Positions 14,858 through 23,204 are shown, counted from the stretch's first letter. The stretch: DNA of 29,981 bases from Candidatus Saccharibacteria bacterium UBA3225 (GCA_002363515.1 DEVX01000080.1:1-29981); one strand, 5' to 3'. Translations and numbers: made by a program. The notes: generated by a model not told the origin, from the letters alone.

Positions 14858-15258
14858 ATGCCTAACCATTCCGTCAATCCGAAGTCGTCCACCGACTATA
14901 AAATCGATTATCGTTTCAAAATTCTTTATGCCATCGGCATGATTATGATCGTGGCAGGGCACTGTAATGGCGGCGGTATAAACATCCTCGCTGACCTGTT
15001 TCCATATTATGGTCAATCATTTTCTCGGTTTCTTTATAATAAATTCATTTTATGGGCTACTGCTCACGAAAATCTTCCACGCCGGGCGTTTTGATGTAGC
15101 TACCTTTAAATCAAATTTGGTATTTATACTATCCTTCCGGTCTACTTCAATCCCAAATTTTCCATCTTATTGCTGGCATTAGTATTCCAATATTAATACA
15201 ACTCTTCCTCAACAATATAACGCGCATCTTTAAGCAACGTTTTAAAATAAGCATTTAG
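14858..15258 (+). pseudogene. Remnant of an acyltransferase (OafA/acyltransferase_3-like) gene
   Basis: The first frame (14858-15094) begins like membrane acyltransferases: YAIGMIMIVAGHCNGGGINI and DLFPYYG, where AGHC is the expected His region. It then runs out of register and stops. The next part of the protein appears in another frame (NSFYGLLLTKIFHAGRFD, about 15040-15100), and a plausible C-terminus appears in a third frame (HLIAGISIPILIQLFL, ending TAG at 15256-15258). At least two frameshifts and a large internal loss are needed, since intact family members are over 300 residues. The remnant runs into the CIRCE operator of groES. Confidence 0.7.
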
Positions 15259-15281
15259 CACTCGACGCTTGACAGTGCTAA
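15255..15281 (+). promoter_or_regulatory. CIRCE operator (HrcA site) of groES-groEL
   Basis: TTAGCACTC, nine bases, then CAGTGCTAA: the CIRCE inverted repeat TTAGCACTC-N9-GAGTGCTAA with one mismatch. It overlaps the -35 element of the groE promoter, as expected for repression by HrcA. The hrcA gene is not in the window. Confidence 0.92.
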
Positions 15282-15297
15282 TTTGCTGCGCTACACT
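15269..15297 (+). promoter_or_regulatory. groES promoter
   Basis: TTGACA (15269-15274), a 17-base spacer and TACACT (15292-15297), a vegetative-type promoter embedded in the CIRCE element. The start is expected near 15304, giving a leader with AGGAGG at 15317-15322 before the ATG at 15329. Confidence 0.85.
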
Positions 15298-15328
15298 GAA
15301 ATCATAACAAAGTATTAGGAGGAAATTC

Positions 15329-15583
15329 ATGGCTATTAAACCACTTGCCGATCGCGTAGTCGCTAAAAAAGACGCCGCCGTCGAGCAAACCGCCTCTGGT
15401 ATCCTTCTCGGCGAAGCAAAAGAGAAGCAGAACACTGCAGTTGTCGAATCGGTCGGTCCAGATGTCAAAAATGTCAAAAAGGGTGACCGCATTCTATATC
15501 GCGATTATTCCGCATCAGAGATAAAGTACGAAAATACCGATTACCTCATTATTAAAGAAGAAGATATCCTAGCAACTCTATAA
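15329..15583 (+). CDS. groES: Co-chaperonin GroES
   Basis: An 84-residue GroES: IKPLADRVVAKK at the N-terminus, SGILLGEAKEK as the mobile loop that docks on GroEL, then GDRILYRDYSASEIKY and the C-terminal EDILATL. It caps the GroEL chamber during folding. It is about ten residues shorter than the E. coli protein. AGGAGG precedes the ATG. It is the first gene of the groES-groEL operon under the CIRCE element; the gap to groEL is 10 bases. Confidence 0.97.
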   Translation: MAIKPLADRVVAKKDAAVEQTASGILLGEAKEKQNTAVVESVGPDVKNVKKGDRILYRDYSASEIKYENTDYLIIKEEDILATL

Positions 15584-15593
15584 AGGAGAACAC

Positions 15594-17216
15594 ATGGCAA
15601 AGAAAGTTTTTTATGACGCCGAAGCTCGCGAGAAAATCCTCGGTGGCGCTAAGGCACTATATGACGCCGTAAAGGTCACTTTTGGTCCTAAGGGCCGTAA
15701 TGTAATTATCGAAAAGAGTTATGGGGCTCCGACTATTACGCATGATGGCGTAACTGTTGCCGAAGCCGTCGAACTTCCAAAAGAAGATGACGAAACTCTT
15801 GGTTACGAGATGGGCGCCAAACTTATTAAGACCGCAGCTCAAAAGCTCAATAAGGTTGCTGGCGATGGCACCACTACCGTAACTGTCCTAACTTATAATA
15901 TTATTGCTGAAGCCAACAAACTTATTGCTGCCGGACATAACCCAATGGACCTCCGTAAAGGCATTGAACTTGCTGGCGCAGAAATCGTTAAAGACATCAA
16001 CAAAACCGCCGAAAAAATCGACGGCGATAGTCAAAAAATCGCTGAAGTTGCCACTATTTCTGCTGGCGACGCCGAAATAGGCAAACTCATCGCTGACGTC
16101 ATCGAAAAAATCGGCAAAGATGGCGTTGTTACAGTAGAGCAGGGGCAAGGCCTCGAAATGCAATCTGAAATCACCGAAGGTTTCACCTATGATAAAGGTT
16201 TTGCATCTGCATTCTTTATTACTGACGCCAACCGTCAAGAAGCCGTTTTCGACAAACCAGAAATTCTCATCACCGACAAGAAGATTTCTGCAGTCAACGA
16301 CATTGTTCCATTCCTCGAAAAAATGGCTCAAACCGGTCGCAAGGATCTCGTAATTATCGCCGAAGAAGTCGAAGGCGAAGCACTTAGCGTCCTCGTCCTC
16401 AATAAACTCAAAGGTGTATTTAATACGCTCGTTCTCAAAGCTCCAGCCTTCGGTGATCGCCGCAAGGAAATTATGGAAGATATCGCCATCCTTACTGGCG
16501 CAACCGTTGTTTCCGCCGACAAGGGTATGAGCCTCGAAAATTCCGGCCTCGAAGTTCTCGGCTCCGCCCATAAAATCATTGCCACTAAAGATGAAACTAC
16601 TATTATTAAGGGCGCAGGGAAACAGGCCGACGTTAAAGCTCGCATCACCCAGATTGAAGCGCAAGCTGAAGCTTCCAATTCCGATTACGAAACTGGCGAA
16701 TTCAACAAACGTGCCGCCGCTCTCAAGGGTCGCGTCGCCGTTATTAAAGTTGGTGGTGCTACCGAAACCGAAATCGACGAGAAAAAATATCGCGTCGACG
16801 ATGCGGTTGCTGCTACCAAAGCCGCGCTCGACGAAGGTATCGTTCCAGGTGGCGGCGTTACGCTTGTCAACCTTAGCAAAAAGCTTAAAGATGACAATGC
16901 CGGCACAACTATTCTAAAGAATGCTCTCAAAGCTCCATTTGTTCATATTACCGAGAATGCCGGTCTAAATAGCCAAGCTCTTCTCGCCGAAGTTGAAGCT
17001 GCCAAAGACGGGCAGGGCATTAATGTTATGACCCCAGAAAAAGGTCTTATCGACCTCAAGAAAGCTGGCGTCATCGACCCAGCCCGCGTTACTCGCGAAG
17101 CCGTTCAAAACGCCGTCAGTATCGCTGCTACTACCATCACTATGGGTGCGCTCGTTGTTGAACTCCCAGAGAAGAACGACGCTACCGCCGGCGCTAACAT
17201 GGGCGGAATGTACTAA
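15594..17216 (+). CDS. groEL: Chaperonin GroEL
   Basis: A 540-residue group I chaperonin with TFGPKGRNVIIEK, HDGVTVAEAVEL, the nucleotide-binding GDGTTTVTVL near residue 85, and EGIVPGGGVTLVNL in the C-terminal equatorial domain. The tail ends AGANMGGMY, a short version of the usual Gly-Met repeat, with a terminal Tyr. It forms the folding chamber for cytoplasmic proteins with GroES. A GGAG site stands just before the ATG. Expression is heat-regulated through the CIRCE element upstream of groES. Confidence 0.98.
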   Translation: MAKKVFYDAEAREKILGGAKALYDAVKVTFGPKGRNVIIEKSYGAPTITHDGVTVAEAVELPKEDDETLGYEMGAKLIKTAAQKLNKVAGDGTTTVTVLTYNIIAEANKLIAAGHNPMDLRKGIELAGAEIVKDINKTAEKIDGDSQKIAEVATISAGDAEIGKLIADVIEKIGKDGVVTVEQGQGLEMQSEITEGFTYDKGFASAFFITDANRQEAVFDKPEILITDKKISAVNDIVPFLEKMAQTGRKDLVIIAEEVEGEALSVLVLNKLKGVFNTLVLKAPAFGDRRKEIMEDIAILTGATVVSADKGMSLENSGLEVLGSAHKIIATKDETTIIKGAGKQADVKARITQIEAQAEASNSDYETGEFNKRAAALKGRVAVIKVGGATETEIDEKKYRVDDAVAATKAALDEGIVPGGGVTLVNLSKKLKDDNAGTTILKNALKAPFVHITENAGLNSQALLAEVEAAKDGQGINVMTPEKGLIDLKKAGVIDPARVTREAVQNAVSIAATTITMGALVVELPEKNDATAGANMGGMY

Positions 17217-17250
17217 AACACGCCTCCAAAAACAAAACCTCACACACAAG

Positions 17251-17279
17251 AATACCCCCAAAAAAAACTAGGGGGTATT
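17251..17279. terminator. Bidirectional terminator between groEL and the BIG2 surface protein
   Basis: A nine-base-pair stem AATACCCCC / GGGGGTATT with an A-rich 11-base loop lies between two convergent genes. The T tails are short on both strands. Confidence 0.65.
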
Positions 17280-17282
17280 TCC

Positions 17283-20200
17283 TTACTTCCGCTTATTGAG
17301 CACAAATAGCACACCGCCACCAATCAGGGTAACTGCAATCAAGGACACAACAACTACTCGCACCATCTCGCTCACGCTACCCATCGGGCCATTTTCAACA
17401 TCATTCTCGCCGCCACTATTGTCAGGGTTACCATTCCCGTCCCCGTTTCCTTCAGAATTCTCATCGAAATTTCCCGAACCACCATTCCCGCCAGGACCAC
17501 CAGAGTCCCCGTTTCCTTCAGAATTCTCATCGAAATTTCCCGAACCGCCGTCACTGCCGCCCCCAGACGGCTTCGATGAAGACTTTTCCACCGTTATTGT
17601 TGCCATTGCCGAGTTGCCGGCGTCATTGGTCTTTACTGTAATTGTCGCTGTACCGACAGATACACCCTTTACGACACCAGATGCGCTTACGGTTGCAACA
17701 TTGCTGTTGCTACTCATCCAAGTTACAGCCTTATTCGTTGCATTCGACGGCGTAACCGTAGCGGTTAAGGTCACTGTACTGCCAACATTAATTGTCGCAC
17801 TCGCCGTATTAAGCTTTATGTTCGCAGTGGGAATCGCGTCAATATCATCATCTGCCGCTTCGTCTTCAGTACCACCGTTGTCCTTAATTATTTCATTGCT
17901 AAACACCGTCACGATTACGGTTGCTTTCTTTCCACCATCATTCGTTGTCGCCGTAATCGTTGCTGTGCCGACGCCCTTCGCTGTCACTATCCCCACACTA
18001 GTAACCGTCGCTACACTCGTGTTGCTACTCATCCAAGTTACAGCCTTATTCGTTGCATTCGACGGCGAAACCGTAGCACTAATCTGACTCGTTTCACCCA
18101 CCTCTAATGTTGCACTATTCTTGCTCAACGTTATCGATTGCACTCTAATCGGCGAGACTGTAACACTTACGGTTGCTTTCTTTCCACCATCATTCGTTGT
18201 CGCCGTAATCGTTGCTGTGCCGACCCCTTCCGCCACTATTGTCCCCTCACCGGTAACAGTTGCCACACTCGTATTGTTACTCGTCCAAGTTACAGCCTTA
18301 TTCGTTGCGTTCGACGGCTTCACTGTCGCCGTAATCTTTTCTGTCGCCCCAATCAACAAACTTATGCTAGTCTTCGATACTTTAATACCAGTCACACTGA
18401 CTGTAGGCTTTACGACGGTCACGGTCGCCGAAGCGCTCTTTCCACCATCATTCGTTGTCGCCGTAATCGTTGCTGTGCCGACGCCCTTCGCTGTTACTAT
18501 TCCCACACTAGTAACCGTCGCTACACTCGTGTTGCTACTTTTCCAAGTCACGGTCTTGTTTGATGCCGCTTTCGGCGAAACGATAGCCTCTAACTTTTCA
18601 GTCTTGCCAGTATTAATTGTGGTGCTCGTTTTCGATAGCTTTACACTAGTCACGGCCGTCGTCACCGTAACCGTTGCCGTCGTTGTTTTTCCCGTATCAT
18701 TAGTCTTTACTGTGATTATCGCTTTTCCATTACCCACTCCTTTTACAATGCCGCTCGCGCTAACCGTTGCTACATTAGTATTGCTACTCGTCCAAGTCAC
18801 GGCCTTATTCGTCGTACTTGAGGGTACAACCGTCGCCGTCAGAGAAGTTGTCTTTCCGGTCAACACCGATAAGCTCGTCTTATTCAACTTTACACTAGTG
18901 GATTTAACGATGATATTTGCCGTTAAATTCGTCGTATCCAGAATTTTGATATATCCACTACTATCCGCCCCCGCTGCCGTCCTAACGGCACTAATGTTTG
19001 GTCCAAATTTTACGCTAATTTTGATTGAATTCTTATTCTTATAATTAAGGTTCTTTATCGCATTCGTAATCTTCGTATTCGTAATATCAGAATAGAACGA
19101 AAATATTGTCGTTTGTCTTGGATATTCATAATACGTTGTGCCATTTATCTCAACTCTAATCGCGTCAATAACATAATTCGTAAACAACGTACCTTTTAGT
19201 CTCTTATTATTCGCAAAATAATCATACAAAGTCTGATTCAAGTTATTATAAGACTTATCTAAAGCCAACCTGGCAACTGGTTTTTCAATTTTGTTCTTCG
19301 CAATATAATTCGTTATATTTTTATATCTAAAAGCATAGTAATTGGAATTAAACAGGGAAGTAAACGAATATTTCAAATTAACCTTGAAAATCGATAACAG
19401 CCCTTTATTCTTATTGTAAAGATCATCTACTGACTTCAAATCCGTCAACTGAGGATTCAGGGTATATTTCCAGCCCGTCTTAGAAGCCGCGATATGCGTT
19501 GCATCTCTCTGGTATACTTTCTGATGGCGAGTGCCAACCTCCGTCGTAATGACATAACTCTTATCTGGATTTATTCCACCATGCGCGTCGCAAAAACCAT
19601 TCTTGTATTTATCTGTCGAAACACCATCCTTTTTGCACACGACATGGCTATATCCAGACACCATCCTCACGTGACCATACACATCGATAATATCACCCGG
19701 CAACGCCAATGCATATCCGTTATAAATCTTCTGATTACCATAAGTGGTCTTGATATACGTCGAATAGTTCGACTTATACATTTCACTGGTCATATGCTGG
19801 CTATTCTTCAATGAACCTTTTTTGCGCAGGTACTTTTCCACCTTATCAGCAGAAACACTCAATCCACCCAACATGGATACCTGCCCATTACTGAAGTACC
19901 TACCCGAGTCCGCCATCGGACTTAATGTCGCCACATCTCTACCGACGGCCAAATAAATCGACGAGCTACAATCAAGGCCTAGGTAATAGCCATCACCCTT
20001 CAAACCAAACGAATTACGAATAAACTGGAGGTTTCCATTTTGCAATTCGGTTTTTCTCGTCCCTATCTTGTCGTTCTTTTCATATGCTTCATTTATATAT
20101 AATGTTTTGTTTGGAATTGCACTTCCAGCATTGAACGTCTTTCCGTGATTACTTGTAACTGTAGCCTGAAAAGTGTCTGCTAACTTATAAGAAAAATATG

Positions 20201-21386
20201 CCGTGTTTTTCTTCTTTGCCGTCGCGACATCATTCACCGTACCATAATGCGTAAATTGTCCAATTGTCGATTTAACTGTATTCACATATGGAATGCCGTA
20301 ATAATTCTGTTTGCTGCTAGGCTTTATTATAATCGGCTCCGTTACGTAGTGGTGATAGAAATGCAAAGTCGTGCCGCCGGACATATTCCACTTTACCGTG
20401 GCATTCTCAAGCATATTATTCACTACATTGTGCCTAATCGCATCCTCCGCCCCATTCACACTTACATAACTTTTTCCACCCCCATATGAGCTGTACCCAT
20501 AGAGCGACAAACTAAACAGCCTAAAAAGCCCCTTTGTGATCGGGTAGTTATAATACGGATATATCTCTATCCCTTTAATAGCCTCGCCCGCCGGTATCCC
20601 CCCTACTAGATTCTTCGAAATCAGCTTATATGTAGTAATTATCTTATTACTGCCATCGGAGGACTGTTCTCTATAATAGTTATCATATTCCGCATCCGCC
20701 ATCGCATATGGACCATATGTACTTTTATTTGTATGAACAAAAAAAGCAATCGAATTATACGCCGCAATATCGGTGTCGATTGTCCTATACGTCGTAACGT
20801 CAGCAGCGGCTACTGATTTTCCATACACCACAAAAAGCCGCAAGTCCCCATACGTATTACTCCTAACTCCTTTACCGCTAACATCAAGATATAGGAACGT
20901 CTTCTCGCCCGGCTTCAACGAATTCAAAGAGTCTCCCATACCCGTCTTCGGCCGATTCGAAACAAAGAAATACGCTCGACTCCCGTAGCTATTAGCATTC
21001 TTGACCAAAACATCATCTGCATATATTTTACTCGACCGCGCCGCCCTCCCATAACGCACATATGCCTCACCTTTTTTAATCTGACTCTCTCTTATAGTGT
21101 ATGTCGACATATTATTACATGTATCAGTAGGCGAATTAAAATAATATCTTTTGCTATCATAATAACCCCTGATACCAATCCTCAAATCCTTATTGGTTTT
21201 CACGGCATCACAAATACCATCTGCGTTATAGCCGACGATTTTGGTATTAGAACTTGCCGCCAGTGCGCCAGTATTGCTACTTACATTATTGCCAAAAAGG
21301 CCTACATTATCTTTAGAAATGACCGCAATCTCAACCCCAAGCGCAGCTGCAACTAAAATCAATAATAAAACAGCCTTCTTTATCAC
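17283..21386 (-). CDS. Large surface protein: NlpC/P60-like domain, five BIG2 repeats, C-terminal membrane anchor
   Basis: 1367 residues from a GTG at 21386 (TATAAT at 21412-21417; GGGAG upstream). An N-terminal signal segment (IKKAVLLLILVAAALGVEI) is followed by about 400 unassigned residues rich in Tyr and Ser. An NlpC/P60-like peptidase/amidase region has GLDCSSS (Cys473) and PGDIIDVYGHVRMV (His572). Residues about 828-1266 hold five BIG2 immunoglobulin-like repeats, each with an AVTWxSxNTxVATV core. A Gly/Asn/Glu linker contains two copies of GGSGNFDENSEGNGD, and the protein ends with a membrane helix and NKRK. No LPxTG motif is seen. A cell-wall-acting or adhesive role is inferred; it was not recognised as a named protein. 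Confidence 0.85.
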   Translation of the reverse strand: MIKKAVLLLILVAAALGVEIAVISKDNVGLFGNNVSSNTGALAASSNTKIVGYNADGICDAVKTNKDLRIGIRGYYDSKRYYFNSPTDTCNNMSTYTIRESQIKKGEAYVRYGRAARSSKIYADDVLVKNANSYGSRAYFFVSNRPKTGMGDSLNSLKPGEKTFLYLDVSGKGVRSNTYGDLRLFVVYGKSVAAADVTTYRTIDTDIAAYNSIAFFVHTNKSTYGPYAMADAEYDNYYREQSSDGSNKIITTYKLISKNLVGGIPAGEAIKGIEIYPYYNYPITKGLFRLFSLSLYGYSSYGGGKSYVSVNGAEDAIRHNVVNNMLENATVKWNMSGGTTLHFYHHYVTEPIIIKPSSKQNYYGIPYVNTVKSTIGQFTHYGTVNDVATAKKKNTAYFSYKLADTFQATVTSNHGKTFNAGSAIPNKTLYINEAYEKNDKIGTRKTELQNGNLQFIRNSFGLKGDGYYLGLDCSSSIYLAVGRDVATLSPMADSGRYFSNGQVSMLGGLSVSADKVEKYLRKKGSLKNSQHMTSEMYKSNYSTYIKTTYGNQKIYNGYALALPGDIIDVYGHVRMVSGYSHVVCKKDGVSTDKYKNGFCDAHGGINPDKSYVITTEVGTRHQKVYQRDATHIAASKTGWKYTLNPQLTDLKSVDDLYNKNKGLLSIFKVNLKYSFTSLFNSNYYAFRYKNITNYIAKNKIEKPVARLALDKSYNNLNQTLYDYFANNKRLKGTLFTNYVIDAIRVEINGTTYYEYPRQTTIFSFYSDITNTKITNAIKNLNYKNKNSIKISVKFGPNISAVRTAAGADSSGYIKILDTTNLTANIIVKSTSVKLNKTSLSVLTGKTTSLTATVVPSSTTNKAVTWTSSNTNVATVSASGIVKGVGNGKAIITVKTNDTGKTTTATVTVTTAVTSVKLSKTSTTINTGKTEKLEAIVSPKAASNKTVTWKSSNTSVATVTSVGIVTAKGVGTATITATTNDGGKSASATVTVVKPTVSVTGIKVSKTSISLLIGATEKITATVKPSNATNKAVTWTSNNTSVATVTGEGTIVAEGVGTATITATTNDGGKKATVSVTVSPIRVQSITLSKNSATLEVGETSQISATVSPSNATNKAVTWMSSNTSVATVTSVGIVTAKGVGTATITATTNDGGKKATVIVTVFSNEIIKDNGGTEDEAADDDIDAIPTANIKLNTASATINVGSTVTLTATVTPSNATNKAVTWMSSNSNVATVSASGVVKGVSVGTATITVKTNDAGNSAMATITVEKSSSKPSGGGSDGGSGNFDENSEGNGDSGGPGGNGGSGNFDENSEGNGDGNGNPDNSGGENDVENGPMGSVSEMVRVVVVSLIAVTLIGGGVLFVLNKRK
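17439..17546 (-). repeat. 42-bp direct repeat in the linker of the BIG2 protein
   Basis: The 42 bases at 17439-17480 recur without change at 17505-17546, a 66-bp period. They encode the duplicated SGNFDENSEGNGD-type linker segment. The identity suggests a recent duplication. Confidence 0.85.
17586..18902 (-). repeat. Five BIG2-encoding repeats
   Basis: About 250-bp units encode the five BIG2 domains. Several blocks are near-identical at DNA level, for example CCACCATCATTCGTTGTCGC at about 17932, 18184 and 18441, and CAAGTTACAGCC at several sites. The similarity suggests unequal crossing-over or gene conversion among the units. Long plus-strand open frames across this stretch are shadows of the repeats. 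Confidence 0.8.
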
Positions 21387-21411
21387 CTTTATTATTTCTC
21401 CCTTTCCAATT

Positions 21412-21417
21412 ATTATA
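21412..21417 (-). promoter_or_regulatory. -10 element for the BIG2 surface protein
   Basis: TATAAT on the minus strand, 25 bases before the GTG start at 21386. Confidence 0.45.
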
Positions 21418-21460
21418 TTAACATAATTATTTTAGCCACTCGGTATATGGCCCATAAAAA

Positions 21461-21485
21461 ACTCCCCTCCGTAGGGAAGGGGAGT
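21461..21485 (-). terminator. Intrinsic terminator after the 161-residue gene
   Basis: ACTCCCC pairs with GGGGAGT, extended by a second short block (TCC/GGGA), and is followed on the minus strand by six T. Confidence 0.8.
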
Positions 21486-21507
21486 CGCAAGCATTCTTAG
21501 ATTAGAT

Positions 21508-21993
21508 TTATTGTTCTTCTTCCTCTTCGGCGCCGACGACCATTTGTATGCCTAGTTTATCAATGCATTCAACAATGAACACTAGAGCCTCCCCCTTCGC
21601 CTTCTCGTCAGTAATCTTGCTGGCTGCATTATATGCCGGCTCAATACAGGCTTTATCCTCGGTAAGATCAATGATGTCTTTATAAATCATAAACTTCTTT
21701 TCAGGAGCAATATCAACTTTCTCAAGAATTGGGCGAAGATCGCTTAATGCCATAGACTTCACCTTATCGAGATCCGGATCCCCATACTGCGCTTTCGCTG
21801 ATACTATTTCCATAGGCGCCGGTGCCGCCTCTGGAGCAGGAGCCGGAGCTGGAGCGGGAGCGGGGGCAGCTCCTAGTATGGAGTTTTCAACCTGCGCAAC
21901 CGCATTGGTCGCATCGTTTTGCGCACCGCCATTCGTAATACTATTTATCGCTTGTTGCAACTCGTCCGGAGTTGCAGTGTTTCCTTGTTCCAT
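21508..21993 (-). CDS. Conserved small protein with Ala-Pro linker
   Basis: 161 residues. The N-terminus is Asn/Ala-rich, followed by a PAPAPAPAPAPEAAPAP linker and a helical C-terminal domain (DLDKVKSMALSDLRPILEKV, then KFMIYKDIIDLTED). It ends in EEEEEQ. From memory, proteins with this DLRPxxEKxD...KF domain are common in Saccharibacteria and have no known function; I could not check this. There is no signal peptide. AAAGGTGG precedes the ATG, and a TATAAT lies at 22031-22036. It has its own terminator. Confidence 0.75.
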   Translation of the reverse strand: MEQGNTATPDELQQAINSITNGGAQNDATNAVAQVENSILGAAPAPAPAPAPAPEAAPAPMEIVSAKAQYGDPDLDKVKSMALSDLRPILEKVDIAPEKKFMIYKDIIDLTEDKACIEPAYNAASKITDEKAKGEALVFIVECIDKLGIQMVVGAEEEEEQ

Positions 21994-22030
21994 TTTTGGC
22001 CCACCTTTTTATCTAATCTTAACCTTAATT

Positions 22031-22036
22031 ATTATA
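22031..22036 (-). promoter_or_regulatory. -10 element for the 161-residue gene
   Basis: TATAAT on the minus strand, 37 bases before the ATG at 21993. Confidence 0.4.
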
Positions 22037-22068
22037 CTAACATGCTAATGCTTTGCGCGCAAGTAAAA

Positions 22069-22533
22069 CTAAATTCTCAAGAAGCGCACTAGTTTATCTA
22101 ACAAATCCAACTTTACTGGCTCCATTGGCAAACGCGCCCCAAATACATCGACTATCTGTTCACCCTCAGTCTCAGGAAAATATACCGTCACCCTTGGCGC
22201 AAAACGCTTCTTCGGAATCAAAACAATTGAGTAATGATTATCCTCGTTCAAAACACCAAAAGAGCGAAAATCGCTAAACACATACATATTGTTACCCTCG
22301 GATAGCCCATTTTCCGTTAGGCTATAATGCAATAATCGTGGACTACGAGAAGTATAAGTAAGCAAAGCAATTACAGCAACAATAACTAATAACAAAAAAG
22401 TCCACTGCTGCAACAAAACTGCAATCAAACATAAACATACCGTGACGATAGCCAAGCCAATATACCATTTAATATTTTTCTTGTATTCAATATATTCGCG
22501 AGCTTCCCAGTTCACTAGTATCTTCTTTGCCAT
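22069..22533 (-). CDS. Two-TM membrane protein with a C-terminal soluble (bPH-like) domain
   Basis: About 154 residues from the ATG at 22533; an in-frame ATG at 22635 lies inside the tRNA-Ser gene and is rejected. A short basic N-terminus (KKILVNWEAREYIEYKK) precedes two adjacent membrane helices (about 23-40 and 45-60). The rest is a soluble domain beginning RSPRLLHYSLTENGL with beta-rich segments (YSIVLIPKKRFAPRVTVYFP), which resembles bacterial PH-like domains. I do not recognise a named family. A TGG-TATAAT element six bases before the ATG predicts a leaderless mRNA. Confidence 0.75.
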   Translation of the reverse strand: MAKKILVNWEAREYIEYKKNIKWYIGLAIVTVCLCLIAVLLQQWTFLLLVIVAVIALLTYTSRSPRLLHYSLTENGLSEGNNMYVFSDFRSFGVLNEDNHYSIVLIPKKRFAPRVTVYFPETEGEQIVDVFGARLPMEPVKLDLLDKLVRFLRI

Positions 22534-22539
22534 ATTGAA

Positions 22540-22545
22540 ATTATA
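22540..22545 (-). promoter_or_regulatory. Extended -10 element, predicted leaderless promoter
   Basis: TGG-TATAAT on the minus strand, exactly six bases (TTCAAT) before the ATG at 22533. There is no Shine-Dalgarno sequence. Confidence 0.65.
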
Positions 22546-22574
22546 CCATAAGTGCAAACTATACAATATACAAC

Positions 22575-22597
22575 AAAAAACGCTCAATTTCTTGAGC
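22575..22597 (-). terminator. Terminator of tRNA-Ser(GCT)
   Basis: GCTCAA / TTGAGC stem (22582-22597) with a four-base loop, followed on the minus strand by G and six T. It lies seven bases beyond the tRNA 3' end and upstream of the next promoter. Confidence 0.75.
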
Positions 22598-22603
22598 ATC
22601 TTT

Positions 22604-22696
22604 TGGCGGAGGGTGAGAGATTCGAACTCTCGCACCAGCTTTCGCCAGTCTAACGATTTAGCAAACCGTCCCCTTCAACCACTTGGGTAACCCTCC
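22604..22696 (-). tRNA. tRNA-Ser (anticodon GCT)
   Basis: Acceptor arms GGAGGGT / ACCCTCC pair perfectly, with discriminator G and encoded CCA. The anticodon stem ACGGT/ATCGT (one G-U) encloses TTGCTAA, so the anticodon is GCT (codons AGC, AGU). A long variable arm (GGCGAAAGC region) and T loop GTTCGAATC are present. Length is 93 nt. A TGT-TAGAAT element at 22707-22712 lies ten bases upstream of the 5' end on the minus strand. Confidence 0.95.
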
Positions 22697-22739
22697 AATA
22701 CAGATTATTCTAACACATTAATAATTAATTTGCACATAT

Positions 22740-22768
22740 TTGCCGTATACTTAATAATAATGTATAAT
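22740..22768 (+). promoter_or_regulatory. Promoter of the plus-strand pilin gene
   Basis: TTGCCG (22740-22745), 17-base spacer, TATAAT (22763-22768). The start is expected near 22775, about 29 bases before the ATG. A further TAAAAT at about 22786-22791 could give a much shorter leader. Confidence 0.55.
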
Positions 22769-22803
22769 TTACTCATCTTTAAGGGTAAAATAGAGCACAA
22801 TAT

Positions 22804-23202
22804 ATGAAAAAATTAATCGAAAAAACAGGGCAAGTTCTCACTGGCGCTGCAACTACCGCGACGCTTTTTGCAGGTCGCGCAATGGCCGCCATGAATTATG
22901 ATAATCCAGCTCAAGCTGGTGCTGACGCTGCTCGCGGCAATGGCATGCCGGCCGAACTAATCGGAGCTTCCGGCGTTTTTACTCGCATTACAAACACCAT
23001 TCTTTTCGCTGTAGGTATCATATCTGTCGTAATGCTCATCTATGGCGGCTTACGCTATATCATCTCTGGAGGCGACAGTAAAAAAGTTACCGACGCCAAA
23101 AACACTATTATGTATGCCATCATCGGCCTAATTATCGCCATCCTTTCATACGCAATAGTCAACTTCGTGATCAGCGCCGTTGGCGGCTCTACTACTGTTT
23201 AA
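22804..23202 (+). CDS. Type IV secretion pilin-like protein (T4SS_pilin / VirB2 type)
   Basis: 132 residues. A Sec-type signal (KKLIEKTGQVLTGAATTATL, then AGRAMA) ends near residue 29, and two membrane helices flank the module signature YGGLRYIISGGDSKKV, then AKNTIMYAIIGLI. The same Gly-Gly / Ser-x-Gly-Asp / Lys-Asn-Thr-Ile-Met-Tyr pattern recurs in the seven minus-strand genes at 24540-29297. Such proteins are assigned to VirB2-like pilins of CPR type IV secretion/pilus systems. It is the only plus-strand copy and stands apart from the cluster. It converges on comF with three bases between the stops. Confidence 0.85.
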   Translation: MKKLIEKTGQVLTGAATTATLFAGRAMAAMNYDNPAQAGADAARGNGMPAELIGASGVFTRITNTILFAVGIISVVMLIYGGLRYIISGGDSKKVTDAKNTIMYAIIGLIIAILSYAIVNFVISAVGGSTTV

Positions 23203-23204
23203 TT

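Noticed and set aside
15255..15281. Second CIRCE element upstream of hsp20
   Set aside because: The region 23874-23961 was inspected for TTAGCACTC or GAGTGCTAA; none is present, so HrcA control of hsp20 is not supported by the sequence.
15888..16664. Minus-strand open frame of 258 codons opposite groEL
   Set aside because: It lies entirely within the groEL gene in an antisense frame, with a composition typical of reversed GroEL codons and no start signals.
17283..17554. LPxTG-type sortase signal at the end of the BIG2 protein
   Set aside because: The C-terminus has a hydrophobic helix and a basic tail, but no LPxTG-like motif precedes the helix. A plain membrane anchor is the simpler reading.
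17296..19044. Long plus-strand open frames opposite the BIG2 repeats
   Set aside because: Their low-complexity Val/Thr/Ala translation repeats with the BIG2 units and no ribosome binding site or promoter precedes them. They are antisense shadows of the surface protein gene.
22534..22635. Longer start for the two-TM protein at an in-frame ATG at 22635
   Set aside because: The extension would be coded by the tRNA-Ser(GCT) gene and its terminator. The promoter at 22540-22545 lies downstream of that ATG.
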